A stretch of DNA of 64,000 nt, from NCBI RefSeq assembly GCF_009828925.2, contig NZ_WUTY02000001.1, positions 1,518,492-1,582,491 of the forward strand. Reading direction: 5' to 3'. Numbering within the stretch: position 1 is the first letter of the stretch; every line of letters begins with the position of its first letter. The stretch comes from Methylicorpusculum oleiharenae (GTDB lineage Bacteria; Pseudomonadota; Gammaproteobacteria; Methylococcales; Methylomonadaceae). Of this stretch, positions 36,001 to 46,565 are shown piece after piece. The translations under genes and the position numbers were made by a program. The notes beneath the pieces were generated by a model. The model was not told the origin of the DNA. It was given only the letters and a program-made list of their open reading frames with translations, and searched no databases.

Positions 36001-37085
36001 AAACCCCTGCCCCTGGCACCGTGTTGATCAAAATTTCCGAATATGATGTGTCGGCCTTGCCGGAAGCCTACCAAGATCGGCATGCGGAAGGGTTTAATGA
36101 ATACCTTATAAAACACATCACCGAAGAGTCCAGTGTCGATGGTCTATTTCCCAAGGTCAGCATTGATCACGATACGTTGATCGTTACCGAAGACCTCGAG
36201 GCAAAAGCACAATCGGAGGCGGGTCTGGACGCCCTGCAGCGCGGCCTTTACCCAAAAGGCCACGCCATTTTTGAAGCGCTGTACGCTCAATACCCCGCCA
36301 ACCCGATCGTGCTTTACAACCTGGGCATGGTTTACAGCGATGAGGGCAACTTTGCCAACGCTATCGAGCTATTGGCCAACCTGACCCGCATCAAACCGGA
36401 CTATGTGCATGGCTGGGTTGCGCTTGCCGTTGCCTATCTGCGGCATGGGCAGATCATTGAAGCCAACCAAGCAGCACAAACGGGAGTCAAACTGGCGCCG
36501 AGCGATCCGTATGCCCTGAGAACCGCCGGTTATATTGCGTCAAAGCTCAACGAACCCGAAGCCGCTGCCTTGCTGGAAAATGCGGTCAGAGCGGGTCCTA
36601 ATGACCCTATCGCGTTATTGGCACTGGCGGAAAACTTGTTGGCCATTCATAGCGACGAAGCGATTAAAAAACGGGTAGCGGCGTTGCTGACTCAAGTCAT
36701 TGAAGCGGCACCCGGTTCGAAAGCGGCCGAGCGTGCTGAGGACATTTTGCGGGGCATTGCCTATGACCAATTCCGCCAAACCAAAGGCCTTAATCAAGCT
36801 GCCGTCAACTACTGTCTAAAAGCGCTGGAGACATTCAAAGATATGTCAGACCAGGAGATTTCCGGCGTAGCGCTCGAAACCGCAACGCTCGGGCAAAGCG
36901 GATTGGATGTGAACAATCCCAATAAAACCTACCCGCTCAGATCGATACCGGGGAATTACACCGGTCTTAATATCGTTTGCATCATGTATGCTGCGCTGGA
37001 ACGCATCGCGCCGGGACAGGATGCCGGGTTTGATATTAAGGCTGAGTATGAAGCCGCTTTGAGGATTTTTAACCAAAATGGTTGA
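35997..37085 (+). CDS. tetratricopeptide repeat protein
   Basis: About 362 residues. TPR-type helical pairs are visible between residues ~75 and 250: GHAIFEALYAQYPANPIVLY, NLGMVYSDEGNFANAIELLA, HGWVALAVAYLRHGQIIEAN, and AALLENAVRAGPNDPIALLA. TPRs bind partner proteins, and the coupled upstream protein is the natural candidate. I chose the ATG at 35997, which overlaps the upstream stop as ATGA, over an in-frame start 18 nt earlier. The C-terminal ~100 residues are not repeats and are unassigned. Confidence 0.75.
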   Translation: MKTPAPGTVLIKISEYDVSALPEAYQDRHAEGFNEYLIKHITEESSVDGLFPKVSIDHDTLIVTEDLEAKAQSEAGLDALQRGLYPKGHAIFEALYAQYPANPIVLYNLGMVYSDEGNFANAIELLANLTRIKPDYVHGWVALAVAYLRHGQIIEANQAAQTGVKLAPSDPYALRTAGYIASKLNEPEAAALLENAVRAGPNDPIALLALAENLLAIHSDEAIKKRVAALLTQVIEAAPGSKAAERAEDILRGIAYDQFRQTKGLNQAAVNYCLKALETFKDMSDQEISGVALETATLGQSGLDVNNPNKTYPLRSIPGNYTGLNIVCIMYAALERIAPGQDAGFDIKAEYEAALRIFNQNG

Positions 37086-37279
37086 ATGTCTGTATTGCTC
37101 AGTGCTGGATTTACACCCATCGCGCAAGAATCAGGTCAACCAAGCCTTGAAGGAATATTTGTGACATCACGCCTGAAAAATTGAGAAAATCACACAAGGC
37201 ATAGCCGTTGATGGGAAAGAGCGTTTGAGTAAGGTAAAAGGAAAGATTACAAATACTCCACTGATGTGTATTCTAAATT

Positions 37280-37451
37280 ATGGCCACCAGAGACACATTT
37301 ACCGTCAGAACTGAACTCGATATCCTTCGTCAGCTCGACCATATTGCCGAATCACTTGACCGGCACTGATCGTGACGAACTGGTTGAAAAGGGTGATGTT
37401 ATGCGCGAAATGGAAGAACTGATTGACCGGAGTCTAGAAGGTCGAGAGTGA
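37280..37451 (+). pseudogene. ParD-like antitoxin remnant
   Basis: ATG at 37280 opens a ribbon-helix-helix-like start: TFTVRTELDILRQLDHIAES then LDRH and a stop. In another frame the typical continuation follows (DRDELVEKGDVMREMEELID ending EGRE at 37451). A single frameshift near 37365 separates the halves. It is the partner of the toxin remnant that overlaps its end. Confidence 0.6.
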
Positions 37452-37722
37452 AGCGCGTATGGGCCGAACCAACCAGGCAGGATTTACATTTTCGAATACA
37501 TTGCTGAAGATAATCCTAAAGCAGCTCGTACCTTATGGACTGAGATCAAGGTAAAATGTAACCCAGCCACAATTGGGTCGTGTCGGTGCCTGAGTAGAAG
37601 GAACGCGCTAGCTCGTATTGACTGGTACCCACTACATACTCCCTTATCGCGTGAACAATCAAAATATACAGTTTCTGGCCGATTTTCATACGAAGAGAAA
37701 ATGGCGGACTGTCTTAATATGA
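37448..37722 (+). pseudogene. ParE/RelE-type toxin remnant
   Basis: GTG at 37448 overlaps the antitoxin end. Pieces of a ParE-like toxin appear in different frames: VKRVWAEPTRQDLH, IFEYIAEDNPKAARTLWTEI, PQLGRVG, then THYILPYRVNNQNIQFLADF and HTKRKWRTVLI with a stop at 37720. Frameshifts and internal stops (at the positions expected for conserved arginine or glutamate codons) show that it is dead. Confidence 0.6.
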
Positions 37723-37861
37723 CTAACAAATTGAAAACACAGATGATGAACTTGAATGTAACTCGACGTCAAAACAGATTTCGCGTCTAGAATGCTGCTG
37801 ACAATGACTTTACAAAGTGACATTAGGACAAACTGCCGATAAGCCAGAAAAGGAATAAGAA

Positions 37862-38668
37862 ATGCCGGAGTTAAACAGTCATACCACGGATGGTAAATAC
37901 GATACCACGATAAATATCATTGGCGGGTTGAGTGATTGCGCTCTTATATATACAGCAATTGATTCCTTTTTTAGTCAGGGCGACTCTATCCGGGATTTGG
38001 CATCCAATAGAAATGAATTTAATCTTAGAACTGAAAAAAGCAGGACACGCGTAGAGTTGGCAGTAAGGCGGTCATTTCTTCAGTTCTATAACCAGGAACA
38101 TAAAGATTTAATTCAGGCTATTTTTCAACATAATTTGCCCTTACCGGAAAGGGAGTTGATTCTATTCTGGCAATTTGCACTCAATAACCGGCTGTTTCGT
38201 GAAATTTCATCCCTGGTGTACATCAAGGCATACCTGTCGGGAAGAGCAGGTCTGTCGAAAGATGACATCACGGCCTATCTAAAAGAATTTGTAAGCCATA
38301 ATAAGGCATTGAAGCTGAACTGGTCTGAAAGCACGATCAATACCTTATCGACAAAATACCTGAATTTAATGACCAAGTTAAACTTCCTTGAAGGCAAAAG
38401 AATAAAATCATTTAAGCCAATTAGGCCCACTGCTGAAGCATTGAGTCTTTTTCTCTACTTTGCAAAATTACACGATCCTCATACCAATAATATTTTGAAG
38501 AATGAGATGCTACCCCTATCGTTTATTGTTAGCGAGGATATCAGGGACCGGCTTAAGAAACTTTCGTTAAAAGGATTTTTTAATATGGATTTCAATGGTG
38601 TTGCATTGAACATCGAGTTAACTCACAGCTATAAAGGAATTTGCGATGTCTTATATAACAAACCATAA
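37862..38668 (+). CDS. brxA: BREX protein BrxA (DUF1819)
   Basis: 268 residues, the first gene of a type 1 BREX phage-defence operon. It matches the BrxA (DUF1819) family: a helical protein with ELILFWQFALNNRLFREISS, then VYIKAYLSGRAGLSKDDITA and YLNLMTKLNFLEGKRIKSF. BrxA homologues are small DNA-binding helical proteins; the exact role in BREX is unsettled. An aaaaggaataagaa ribosome binding site precedes the ATG. It overlaps brxB by 23 nt. Confidence 0.88.
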   Translation: MPELNSHTTDGKYDTTINIIGGLSDCALIYTAIDSFFSQGDSIRDLASNRNEFNLRTEKSRTRVELAVRRSFLQFYNQEHKDLIQAIFQHNLPLPERELILFWQFALNNRLFREISSLVYIKAYLSGRAGLSKDDITAYLKEFVSHNKALKLNWSESTINTLSTKYLNLMTKLNFLEGKRIKSFKPIRPTAEALSLFLYFAKLHDPHTNNILKNEMLPLSFIVSEDIRDRLKKLSLKGFFNMDFNGVALNIELTHSYKGICDVLYNKP

Positions 38669-39197
38669 ACAGCAATTCGAAGACCTTAAGTTTCAAATTG
38701 AAAATCAGGATCAACTGAGAAGACAGGCTAACGGCGGAAATAGCATCCTCTTTTCATACCTACCCAATGAGGAGCGTTTGTATATTGAAAAAGCCCGAGA
38801 GCTTTACCCGGACAATGTAGCATTCATAGATGTCAGCCAATTGTTTGTAAAGTTTATTGACGTGGAGGGTTGGGATTCATTCAGAGAATATTATCAACAG
38901 ATGGATTTATCAGCGCATAAAGTTTTTCATGATGAAGATGCACAAGAGCATGATTTATTCGATCAGATCATTAGTGAAATAGAATTCGCCTGTCAAAACA
39001 ATAAAATTCCGTTCTTAATCAGAACCGGCTGTCTCTATGGCACCGGTATAGAAAACGTTAACATTATGGAGCATCGGGCAGTGATGAACTTGCCGCACCC
39101 GTTAGTCATCTTTTACCCGTCCCGTTTTGAAGACGACAATCTGTACTTTATGAATTTTAAATTAGCATCGACATACCGCTGTACTTTGGTGAAATAA
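38646..39197 (+). CDS. brxB: BREX protein BrxB (DUF1788)
   Basis: 183 residues of DUF1788. The opening DLKFQIENQDQLRRQANGGN, SILFSYLPNEERLYIEKARE, IPFLIRTGCLYGTGIENVNI and the C-terminal LPHPLVIFYPSRFEDDNLYF are family traits. It is a core component of type 1 BREX. It overlaps brxA and sits 9 nt before brxC. Confidence 0.9.
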   Translation: MSYITNHKQQFEDLKFQIENQDQLRRQANGGNSILFSYLPNEERLYIEKARELYPDNVAFIDVSQLFVKFIDVEGWDSFREYYQQMDLSAHKVFHDEDAQEHDLFDQIISEIEFACQNNKIPFLIRTGCLYGTGIENVNIMEHRAVMNLPHPLVIFYPSRFEDDNLYFMNFKLASTYRCTLVK

Positions 39198-39206
39198 GGA
39201 TTATTT

Positions 39207-42200
39207 GTGACAAAAATAAATGAAATATTAACGCTGGATCTCCAAGAAGATATCAAGAATGTCATTGACCTTGAAGATCGCTCGGAACTGGAAATTCAGC
39301 AGGAAATTGAGTCCTATATAGTCACCGAAGGCATTGGTCGTCACCTTTACGATTTTACTAACCAGTACACCTCAAACATTAAAGAAACGGGTGTTTGGCT
39401 ATCCGGTTTCTATGGGTCCGGTAAATCCTACTTCGGTAAAATGCTGGGCTACATCATAGATAATCCTATGATTAACGGCACTCCAGCGAGAGAGCGCTTT
39501 ATACCCCGGATTAAAGGTGTTACTGATGAAAGCCTGATTGAGAATGCGATACGCAAATTGGATTCCAGTAACAATAGGGTTGTCTTTTTAGATATCGCCA
39601 AACAAAACACAGATCGTGGCTTGGCATTTACCCTGTTTGCAAATTTGTTGAAAAACCTCGGATTCCGGGATGATATTTATGGTTACATGGAATTTGATCT
39701 CTATATTGACGGGAAATACAGCGCTTTCAAAGACAAAGTAAAAGAGCTGGAGGGTAAGGATTGGGAAGCGCTAAAAACCAGCAATAGACAAGTCGCCAAA
39801 GTGATGCGGAAAGTCTTTTCGGCCATGGGTTATAGCGAGGCCGACTATAACGATACCTACGCGGTCTACAGCGCTGCCATCAGTGATTTTTCCGCCAGCA
39901 AATTTAAGGGCGAGCTCGAAAAATACTTAACGTTTAAAACCGATGAGACCCTGGTATTTGTATTCGATGAAGCCAGCGAAGCGATCAGTCAGAAGAAATT
40001 TACGCTGCTTGACCTGGAAGGTATCAGCGAAGCGCTATCCAGCATCAGCCATAAAGTCTGGACCATTGCTATAGCACAGGAAAAGCTCGATGACGTTATC
40101 AATAATGCCAATGTTAATCGCAGCCAACTCACCAAAGTCACCGATCGGTTTAAGACAAAAATCCATCTCGAAGCCACAGAAGTGGACGTCATTATCCGCA
40201 GTCGCTTACTTCAGAAAAAAGAAACGTATTTCAATCAACTCCTGGATTATTACAAGAAAAACGAAGGCCTTGTTTCAGATGCAACGAATCTGAAGTCATC
40301 TTTTCCTACGAAAACGACAACGGCTCAGGAATTTGCGACTTATTATCCGTTTCATAAATATCAGTTTGATATTTTGCAAAAGTTCCTCTTCAGCTCCAAC
40401 GCCTTAGTGGCAACACAAATTGCTGCGCGGGGCATGATTATTACCACGTTTGATGTACTCAGAAAGCAAATGCGCGATCAGGCGTTGTATGCTTTTACAC
40501 CTGGGCATGCCATTTGTGTCGAAGCCCAGACAGCTCCGCCGGTGGGTCTGGTTAATAAATATGACACCGCGCGCAAGATTCTTGCTGAAAAAAACTTAAG
40601 TTTAGAGGGGGATAAACTCCTGAAAACGCTTCACCTGCTTGCTGATTCTGAAGTCGTTTCAGCGACAGTGGAGAATATTACCAAGAGTTACATCCAGGAT
40701 ATAACCACTTACTACGATATTAAACCGAAGATTGAAGAAGCCTTAAATTTACTGGTTGAAGCTAAAGTCCTTTTACTGGCTAACAACCACTATAAAATCA
40801 CTTCAGATCTTGAAGGCAAGCTGCTTGAAGAAATGAAAGAATTTGATGTGGAGCTGTTCAGTAAAAAGCGCTCACTGATTAATTACCTCAAAGACTATAA
40901 AATTTTTACACCGATTGCCACTTTCAACGAGGGATCAGACACCTTCAAATTCAGTGTACTGTCAGACCAGGATGATGAACTGTGCAGTCCTGGCAGCAAG
41001 CAATTGAAATTGACGGCCTACAGCCTTTTTAACATCAGTGAAAACAGACAGGACTTTATTGAGCAGCTCAAACTGGAAACTCAATACAACAAAGACCTGA
41101 TTACCCTGATTCCTGACAACAAAGATTTTTCTCAGATAGATAAGTTGATTGGCGAAATAAGCCGTTACACCTACATGGAACAAAAATTCTCCAATGAAAC
41201 AGACCCCGCCAAGAGGCAGATCATTAGGGACTTTTCAATTATTAGAGAAGAGAAGGAAAAGAATCTGCGCATTAACATAGAGAATGCCTATAAAAATGCC
41301 GCATTGATTTATATGTTTGACGAGCACTTTCTCAATGCCGACACCTTTAAAGGCACCATTAGTGAAGTCCAAAGAAAACTGATTAAGAATATCTACACCA
41401 AGAGACTTGTTAATCAACTATCGGAAGCCTTAGTGCCTAAAATTTTCAGCTCCAGAAAAGAGAATCTCGGCGGTCTTTTTTCGGGAAATGACTTTAAATT
41501 TTATGATGCTCATGGCAATTTTACCGGGGATCACCTGAAGGTTGTCGAGGAGATCAACGCCAAAATAAAATCTCGTTTTGTGGATGGAAAATCATTGGAA
41601 TCCGACCTTTCTGGAGCCCCCTGGGGCTATTCTTTCGGTACCCTTGTGACAACCTTGGCCGCACTTTTAAGAGCGGGCCGACTTGCTGTTAAATACAATG
41701 GCGATACCTGGTTCTCGCATGACCAGAAAGCAGTCCATGAGGCCTTCACCAATGCGACCAAGTTTAAATCAGCCTCCTTCAAGTCCATTACCGCAACCCT
41801 GACAGCAACGCAGAAAAACCAGGCTGTGCAGTTGTTACTGGATCTTGAAATAGAAGCCCATGCCAAGCGCAAAGTAGACTGGAACATTAATGACTTCGAA
41901 TTGGCGGATGCGATCAAAGGCCTGGCCGATCATTTTGATGCGGCACTGACCACCTTAAATGAAAGCATTGATAACTTCGAGGTTCTTTTTCCGAATGTGG
42001 CTGCACAAAAAACAACGCTGCTCAATTATTCCAGCAAGGTGACCGAAAGCAATTACATTGAAAAAGTGGAATATCTTCTCACTACCGAAGAGGCTTTTAA
42101 AGAAGCAGTTCAAGCCATTCTCAAAGCCCAAAAATTTAATAAAAAGAATTTTTCTACGGTAAAAGACAGTAAGCGTTTTATCGAAAATGTTATAACGGAA

Positions 42201-42848
42201 CTCAAGAAAGCCGATCGTGCTGATAACAGCATTAATGAAGCGAATGATGAATTCCTGCGGATTTACCAACAGGACATGGTGAAAAATTTTGCTCAGCTTC
42301 AGCAACAAGCACAGGTGGTAAAAGATAATTACTTCAAGTTCATCAAAAATGCCGCATCGGGAATGACGCACGAATATCAGTTACTTCTGGGCAAGGTGGA
42401 TAGCGCGATACGTCAGCTGAAGCAACATTATCCAAGCGAATTAAATGTTCACAATCAGAAAAAACTGGATGATCTGAAACGCTATTGCACTGATAGAACG
42501 GTTGGCGAACCCAGTCTGGATTTTTCCATCACCTGTACCAAATGTGGTTATTCGCTTTCAGATATCCTCAACTATACCGCTCTGGCACCTGCCAAAGAGA
42601 ATGAACTGCTGATTATTCAAAGCAGTTTTATTGCTGAAGCACCACCAGAACCTGAGCCAGACAGTGATCTGGAAAAACCCACGCCGCCAAAGCCACCACG
42701 AAAAATAAAGCTGCAAGTACCCGGTAAATTTATGACAGTCCAGGAATACAAATCCCTGTTGACGACCCAGTTAACCGCATTAGCTTCTGCTAGGTCTGAC
42801 GAAAAAATCGAGCTGGCTATAGAAACGTTAGAAGGGTCGGTAAATTAA
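39207..42848 (+). CDS. brxC: BREX ATPase BrxC
   Basis: 1213-residue P-loop ATPase of BREX. The N-terminal half holds the Walker A segment WLSGFYGSGKSYFGKMLG (about residues 64-81) and an acidic LVFVFDEASEAIS that fits Walker B. Long helical and coiled-coil regions follow, with a short zinc-ribbon-like CTKCGYSLSDIL near the C-terminus and a proline-rich stretch before the end. Start is GTG. The stop overlaps the pglX start (TAATG), so translation is coupled. Confidence 0.93.
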   Translation: MTKINEILTLDLQEDIKNVIDLEDRSELEIQQEIESYIVTEGIGRHLYDFTNQYTSNIKETGVWLSGFYGSGKSYFGKMLGYIIDNPMINGTPARERFIPRIKGVTDESLIENAIRKLDSSNNRVVFLDIAKQNTDRGLAFTLFANLLKNLGFRDDIYGYMEFDLYIDGKYSAFKDKVKELEGKDWEALKTSNRQVAKVMRKVFSAMGYSEADYNDTYAVYSAAISDFSASKFKGELEKYLTFKTDETLVFVFDEASEAISQKKFTLLDLEGISEALSSISHKVWTIAIAQEKLDDVINNANVNRSQLTKVTDRFKTKIHLEATEVDVIIRSRLLQKKETYFNQLLDYYKKNEGLVSDATNLKSSFPTKTTTAQEFATYYPFHKYQFDILQKFLFSSNALVATQIAARGMIITTFDVLRKQMRDQALYAFTPGHAICVEAQTAPPVGLVNKYDTARKILAEKNLSLEGDKLLKTLHLLADSEVVSATVENITKSYIQDITTYYDIKPKIEEALNLLVEAKVLLLANNHYKITSDLEGKLLEEMKEFDVELFSKKRSLINYLKDYKIFTPIATFNEGSDTFKFSVLSDQDDELCSPGSKQLKLTAYSLFNISENRQDFIEQLKLETQYNKDLITLIPDNKDFSQIDKLIGEISRYTYMEQKFSNETDPAKRQIIRDFSIIREEKEKNLRINIENAYKNAALIYMFDEHFLNADTFKGTISEVQRKLIKNIYTKRLVNQLSEALVPKIFSSRKENLGGLFSGNDFKFYDAHGNFTGDHLKVVEEINAKIKSRFVDGKSLESDLSGAPWGYSFGTLVTTLAALLRAGRLAVKYNGDTWFSHDQKAVHEAFTNATKFKSASFKSITATLTATQKNQAVQLLLDLEIEAHAKRKVDWNINDFELADAIKGLADHFDAALTTLNESIDNFEVLFPNVAAQKTTLLNYSSKVTESNYIEKVEYLLTTEEAFKEAVQAILKAQKFNKKNFSTVKDSKRFIENVITELKKADRADNSINEANDEFLRIYQQDMVKNFAQLQQQAQVVKDNYFKFIKNAASGMTHEYQLLLGKVDSAIRQLKQHYPSELNVHNQKKLDDLKRYCTDRTVGEPSLDFSITCTKCGYSLSDILNYTALAPAKENELLIIQSSFIAEAPPEPEPDSDLEKPTPPKPPRKIKLQVPGKFMTVQEYKSLLTTQLTALASARSDEKIELAIETLEGSVN

Positions 42849-45800
42849 TGAAACTGTCAGACCATGTCGATACACTTCGTAACCTGATTGAGGGGGCCTT
42901 TGACAAGCAATTTGCCCGACTGGGTATCGGTGCAAGCAAACAGCTTGAACTGGAAAAATTACCGTCCGAGTTACATGACAAACGTCAGCGTTTTGAAGAG
43001 ATGCTGGAAAACCATGTAGGTGAGACGGGGTGTTATAAAAATGCTCGTGAAAAGTTGCTGGATGAACTGACCTTTACGCTTTTTAACCGCATTGCCGCGA
43101 TAAAGGTCATGGAAGCAGCCAGCCTTTTTCCGCCGATCATCACCAAACAACCAGAGCATGGCGACCGTTCGTTTGGTCACAAAGCCTGGCTGGAAATGCG
43201 GCCAGATATGCGCAATGAAGAGCTTGAGGGCATCCGGGGATATATTAAGCATGCCTTTAACGAGTTGGGCGAAACCTTAACTCTATATAGCAAAGAGTTT
43301 CCTTATGCGCTGTTACCCGATGCGATTAGTCTTAACGATATTATCGATGCCTTTAATGCGGTAGAAAATGACCCGCAGGTGGAAGCCAACATCTGGCAGA
43401 GCGATGATATTCTCGGTTGGCTCTATGAGAGCTATAACAATACCAAAAAGCAAGCATTCAAAGACAGCGACGAAAAAACCGAATACGACAAGGTTTCACT
43501 GCAATCCCAAGTTTATACCCCGCGTTGGGTAGTGCGGTTTCTGGTCGAGAACTCATTGGGTAAGCTCTATCTGGAGATGTATCCTGATTCTGCCATCAAA
43601 ACCCACTACAAAATTGCCAATGCCCCTAAAACGCAAGAGCGTAAACCAAAGCCTCTGCATGAAATCAAGCTGATTGATCCGGCCTGCGGATCGGGAAACT
43701 TTTTGCTTTATGCCTTTGATTTCTTTTATGCCTTATATCTGGATCAGATAGAAAACTACGGTGCCGATTACGCTGAGGCAGATATTCCAAAGCTGATCAT
43801 CGAAAATAATCTGCACGGAATTGATCTGGATGACCGTGCCGTTCAGTTGGCGCAGCTTGGACTCTATATCAAAGCCAGGAAGAAGCGCCGCTCCATGGGT
43901 AATTTGAAATTCAATGTGGTTTCCTCCGACTTTTTTCTACCCGATTATGCAGAGAGCCGTCATATTTTTGAAGAGGGAACTAATCTTGATAAAAACCAGA
44001 AAGAATTGATTGCCGATATCTGGAGTGACCTACAGTATGCCTATAAGTTTGGCTCGCTGATTCGTTTGGATGAAAAACTGAAGGCAAAACTAAATAGCTT
44101 GGAAGCCAAGCAAGAATCAAAGCAAAATGATGTTTTTATATCTTCTGAAATATCAGAGCACAAAGGCTTCTCTGCCATTTTCTTTAATAATCTTAAAACT
44201 GCCGTGGAACAGTATGCCCAAGCACTACGTAATAATACCTTTCTTGCCAGTAAAACCAGAGATGCCATCACGTTCTTGGAACTACTCACCACTAAATATG
44301 ATGTAGCCACTGCCAATCCACCTTATACAGACAGTTCCGACTTTGGGTCAGATTTAAAAACCTTTATAGAGAACAATTATAAAAAGCCTTATAAATTCAA
44401 CACTAACCTTTACGCCACGTTTATTAAGCGGTGTTATGAGTTTGTGGGTGAGGATGGTTTTATTGCGATGTTACATCCTTTGACATTTATGTATATAAAG
44501 ACTTTTGAAGATGTTAGAAAGTTTATTTTAGCAGAAACAAACATAAATCTACTTGCAGAACTCGGTTTAGGAGGTGTTTTTGCAAATTCGGATGTTCAGG
44601 TTGATGTGTGTATGTATGTTCTTAAAAAAGGTGATCAATCTGATAATGGTGTTTTTTTCGACCTAAAAACATATAAAAACCACAGCAATAAGCCAAATAT
44701 TTTTTCTGAAATTTACATGAAATTTATACATGGAATTGAAGATAAGCATGTTTTTTCCACACCTCAGTTCAAGCTGAAAATAATCAAATCCTTCCCATTT
44801 ATCTATTGGATTTCTGATGAGTTTCGGGAGAAATTTAAGAGAGCCGCACTTGAGAAAGAGGCTGATGTAATATCTGGGGTAAAAACAGGCAATAATAATG
44901 GAGCCCTTCGCTTTTGGTGGGAAATCAACTCCGATGATCTATATGACGGAGGGAACGAAATAAAATGGGTAAGATATACGAAAGGTGGTCCATTTAAAAA
45001 ATGGTATGGGAATAATTGGTTGTGTGTAAATTATGAAAATAATGCAGCATATATTCGAAAACAAAATAGCTTTAATTTGGTACCTGATAAATACACTTAT
45101 GTTGACGGAATTAGCTATTCTGGTAGTGGTTCAAAAGGTATTAATTTCAGATTTAAGTCAAAATATATTCTATATGACATGGGGGCGTCTGCTGTTTTCC
45201 CTAAAGCTGATCTTTATTACGCCATAGCAGCGTTAAACTCAAAATTGGTTTCTTACATCACTGATTGTCTAAACCCAACAGTCAACAAGCAGCCAAATGA
45301 TGTAAAAAGAATACCTCTTCCGAAGCCAAATAAAAATGCCTTAGATTACATTTCACCATTTTCAAAAATAAATATCGATATCAATCAATTTTTGGAAAAA
45401 TTTTCTGTGATAGAAATTGGTTTCCAAAAATCACCTTTTGTTGAATTTGCCACAGCTGGTGAAGTAAATAATCGTATTAGGTATTATTTCAACTATGAGA
45501 ACCACCTCCTCACTCAAGTTCTACTCAATGAAGCCATTATCAACGAGAAAATCTTTGATGTTTATGATTTAACCGAAAGCGATAAAGCCTTGGTGCTTGC
45601 CAAAGAAGGCGAAAGTATCGGTGGACTGCCTGTGAGCGCAGAAGCCCGCACAGCCTATCTTGCCGAAGAAGAAGCAACAAAAGAATTCCCGCTGGATAAT
45701 ATTCGGAATTTTGCCGAAGCTCTGCCGGAGAAAGAGTTCACGGCAGAAGATCGGGAAGCGGTTGAAAGCGAGTTTTCAACATTATACCAAGGTAATAATA

Positions 45801-46540
45801 CTCTGGAAGAATTCTGCATCCGCCATCAAATCAATCCCATCAATGTCTGGTATTGGTTTAAGCAGAGCAGTGTTATACCCAAACAGCGCATGAATATTTT
45901 GGCAATGGAATTTCTGGCAGACATAGTCCGTGAAATCCTGATGGAGGATGACGACGGCATCGTCTCGCTGGTTCCCAATGCCGGAGAAAAAATCCTGCTG
46001 GATCGTATCGAAGAGAAGTTCCGGGAAAAAGGCTTTTCTACAGCCCAATTTGCCAACTTTGATTCTGTGCTGGGACGACCGCTAAATGAATATCTAAACA
46101 AAGACTTCTTTGCAGAATTATCCGATCACCTAAAATTATTTAAGCAACTGCCAGCGACACCTTTTATCTGGCATCTTTCCAGCGGTCCGGAACAGGGCTT
46201 TGACTGCTACATCATCATCTACAAGTGGAGCCGCGATAAGCTGATGCGCCTACGCTCGGTCTATATAGAGCATCGGGAGAGAGCCTTGATGAATCGTCAA
46301 AGTGATCTGGCCAATAACGACAGCGCTGATGCTCAGAACGAGAAAGATAAAATCTTCAAGCAGCTCAAGGAGATTGACGCCTTCAAGGTGAAAATCGAGG
46401 AACTGCTGGCCGAAGGCTACAATCCCATCCTTGACGATGGCGTAGGTAAAAACATTGCGCCCTTACAGAAAAAGAAGATGATTCCCTACGAAGTATTAAA
46501 TCCAGGGCAATTGAAAAAATACTTGAATGCCGACTGGTAA
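42848..46540 (+). CDS. pglX: BREX adenine-specific DNA methyltransferase PglX
   Basis: 1230-residue N6-adenine methyltransferase that marks the host's BREX sites and is needed for defence. The SAM-binding motif I is LIDPACGSGNFLLYAFD (residues ~275-291) and the catalytic motif IV is ATANPPYTDSSD (NPPY near residue 491). The C-terminal part would carry the sequence-recognition region. It is intact and full length. The variable stretch 44.5-45.4 kb looks more AT-rich than the rest, as expected if the recognition domain is exchanged. Confidence 0.95.
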   Translation: MKLSDHVDTLRNLIEGAFDKQFARLGIGASKQLELEKLPSELHDKRQRFEEMLENHVGETGCYKNAREKLLDELTFTLFNRIAAIKVMEAASLFPPIITKQPEHGDRSFGHKAWLEMRPDMRNEELEGIRGYIKHAFNELGETLTLYSKEFPYALLPDAISLNDIIDAFNAVENDPQVEANIWQSDDILGWLYESYNNTKKQAFKDSDEKTEYDKVSLQSQVYTPRWVVRFLVENSLGKLYLEMYPDSAIKTHYKIANAPKTQERKPKPLHEIKLIDPACGSGNFLLYAFDFFYALYLDQIENYGADYAEADIPKLIIENNLHGIDLDDRAVQLAQLGLYIKARKKRRSMGNLKFNVVSSDFFLPDYAESRHIFEEGTNLDKNQKELIADIWSDLQYAYKFGSLIRLDEKLKAKLNSLEAKQESKQNDVFISSEISEHKGFSAIFFNNLKTAVEQYAQALRNNTFLASKTRDAITFLELLTTKYDVATANPPYTDSSDFGSDLKTFIENNYKKPYKFNTNLYATFIKRCYEFVGEDGFIAMLHPLTFMYIKTFEDVRKFILAETNINLLAELGLGGVFANSDVQVDVCMYVLKKGDQSDNGVFFDLKTYKNHSNKPNIFSEIYMKFIHGIEDKHVFSTPQFKLKIIKSFPFIYWISDEFREKFKRAALEKEADVISGVKTGNNNGALRFWWEINSDDLYDGGNEIKWVRYTKGGPFKKWYGNNWLCVNYENNAAYIRKQNSFNLVPDKYTYVDGISYSGSGSKGINFRFKSKYILYDMGASAVFPKADLYYAIAALNSKLVSYITDCLNPTVNKQPNDVKRIPLPKPNKNALDYISPFSKINIDINQFLEKFSVIEIGFQKSPFVEFATAGEVNNRIRYYFNYENHLLTQVLLNEAIINEKIFDVYDLTESDKALVLAKEGESIGGLPVSAEARTAYLAEEEATKEFPLDNIRNFAEALPEKEFTAEDREAVESEFSTLYQGNNTLEEFCIRHQINPINVWYWFKQSSVIPKQRMNILAMEFLADIVREILMEDDDGIVSLVPNAGEKILLDRIEEKFREKGFSTAQFANFDSVLGRPLNEYLNKDFFAELSDHLKLFKQLPATPFIWHLSSGPEQGFDCYIIIYKWSRDKLMRLRSVYIEHRERALMNRQSDLANNDSADAQNEKDKIFKQLKEIDAFKVKIEELLAEGYNPILDDGVGKNIAPLQKKKMIPYEVLNPGQLKKYLNADW

Positions 46541-46565
46541 AATCAAACGCTTAGAGGACTAAAAG

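Noticed and set aside
37266-37451. 61-codon frame as an intact small gene
   Set aside because: Its first half is out of frame with the antitoxin sequence; it is better explained as part of the frameshifted ParD remnant.
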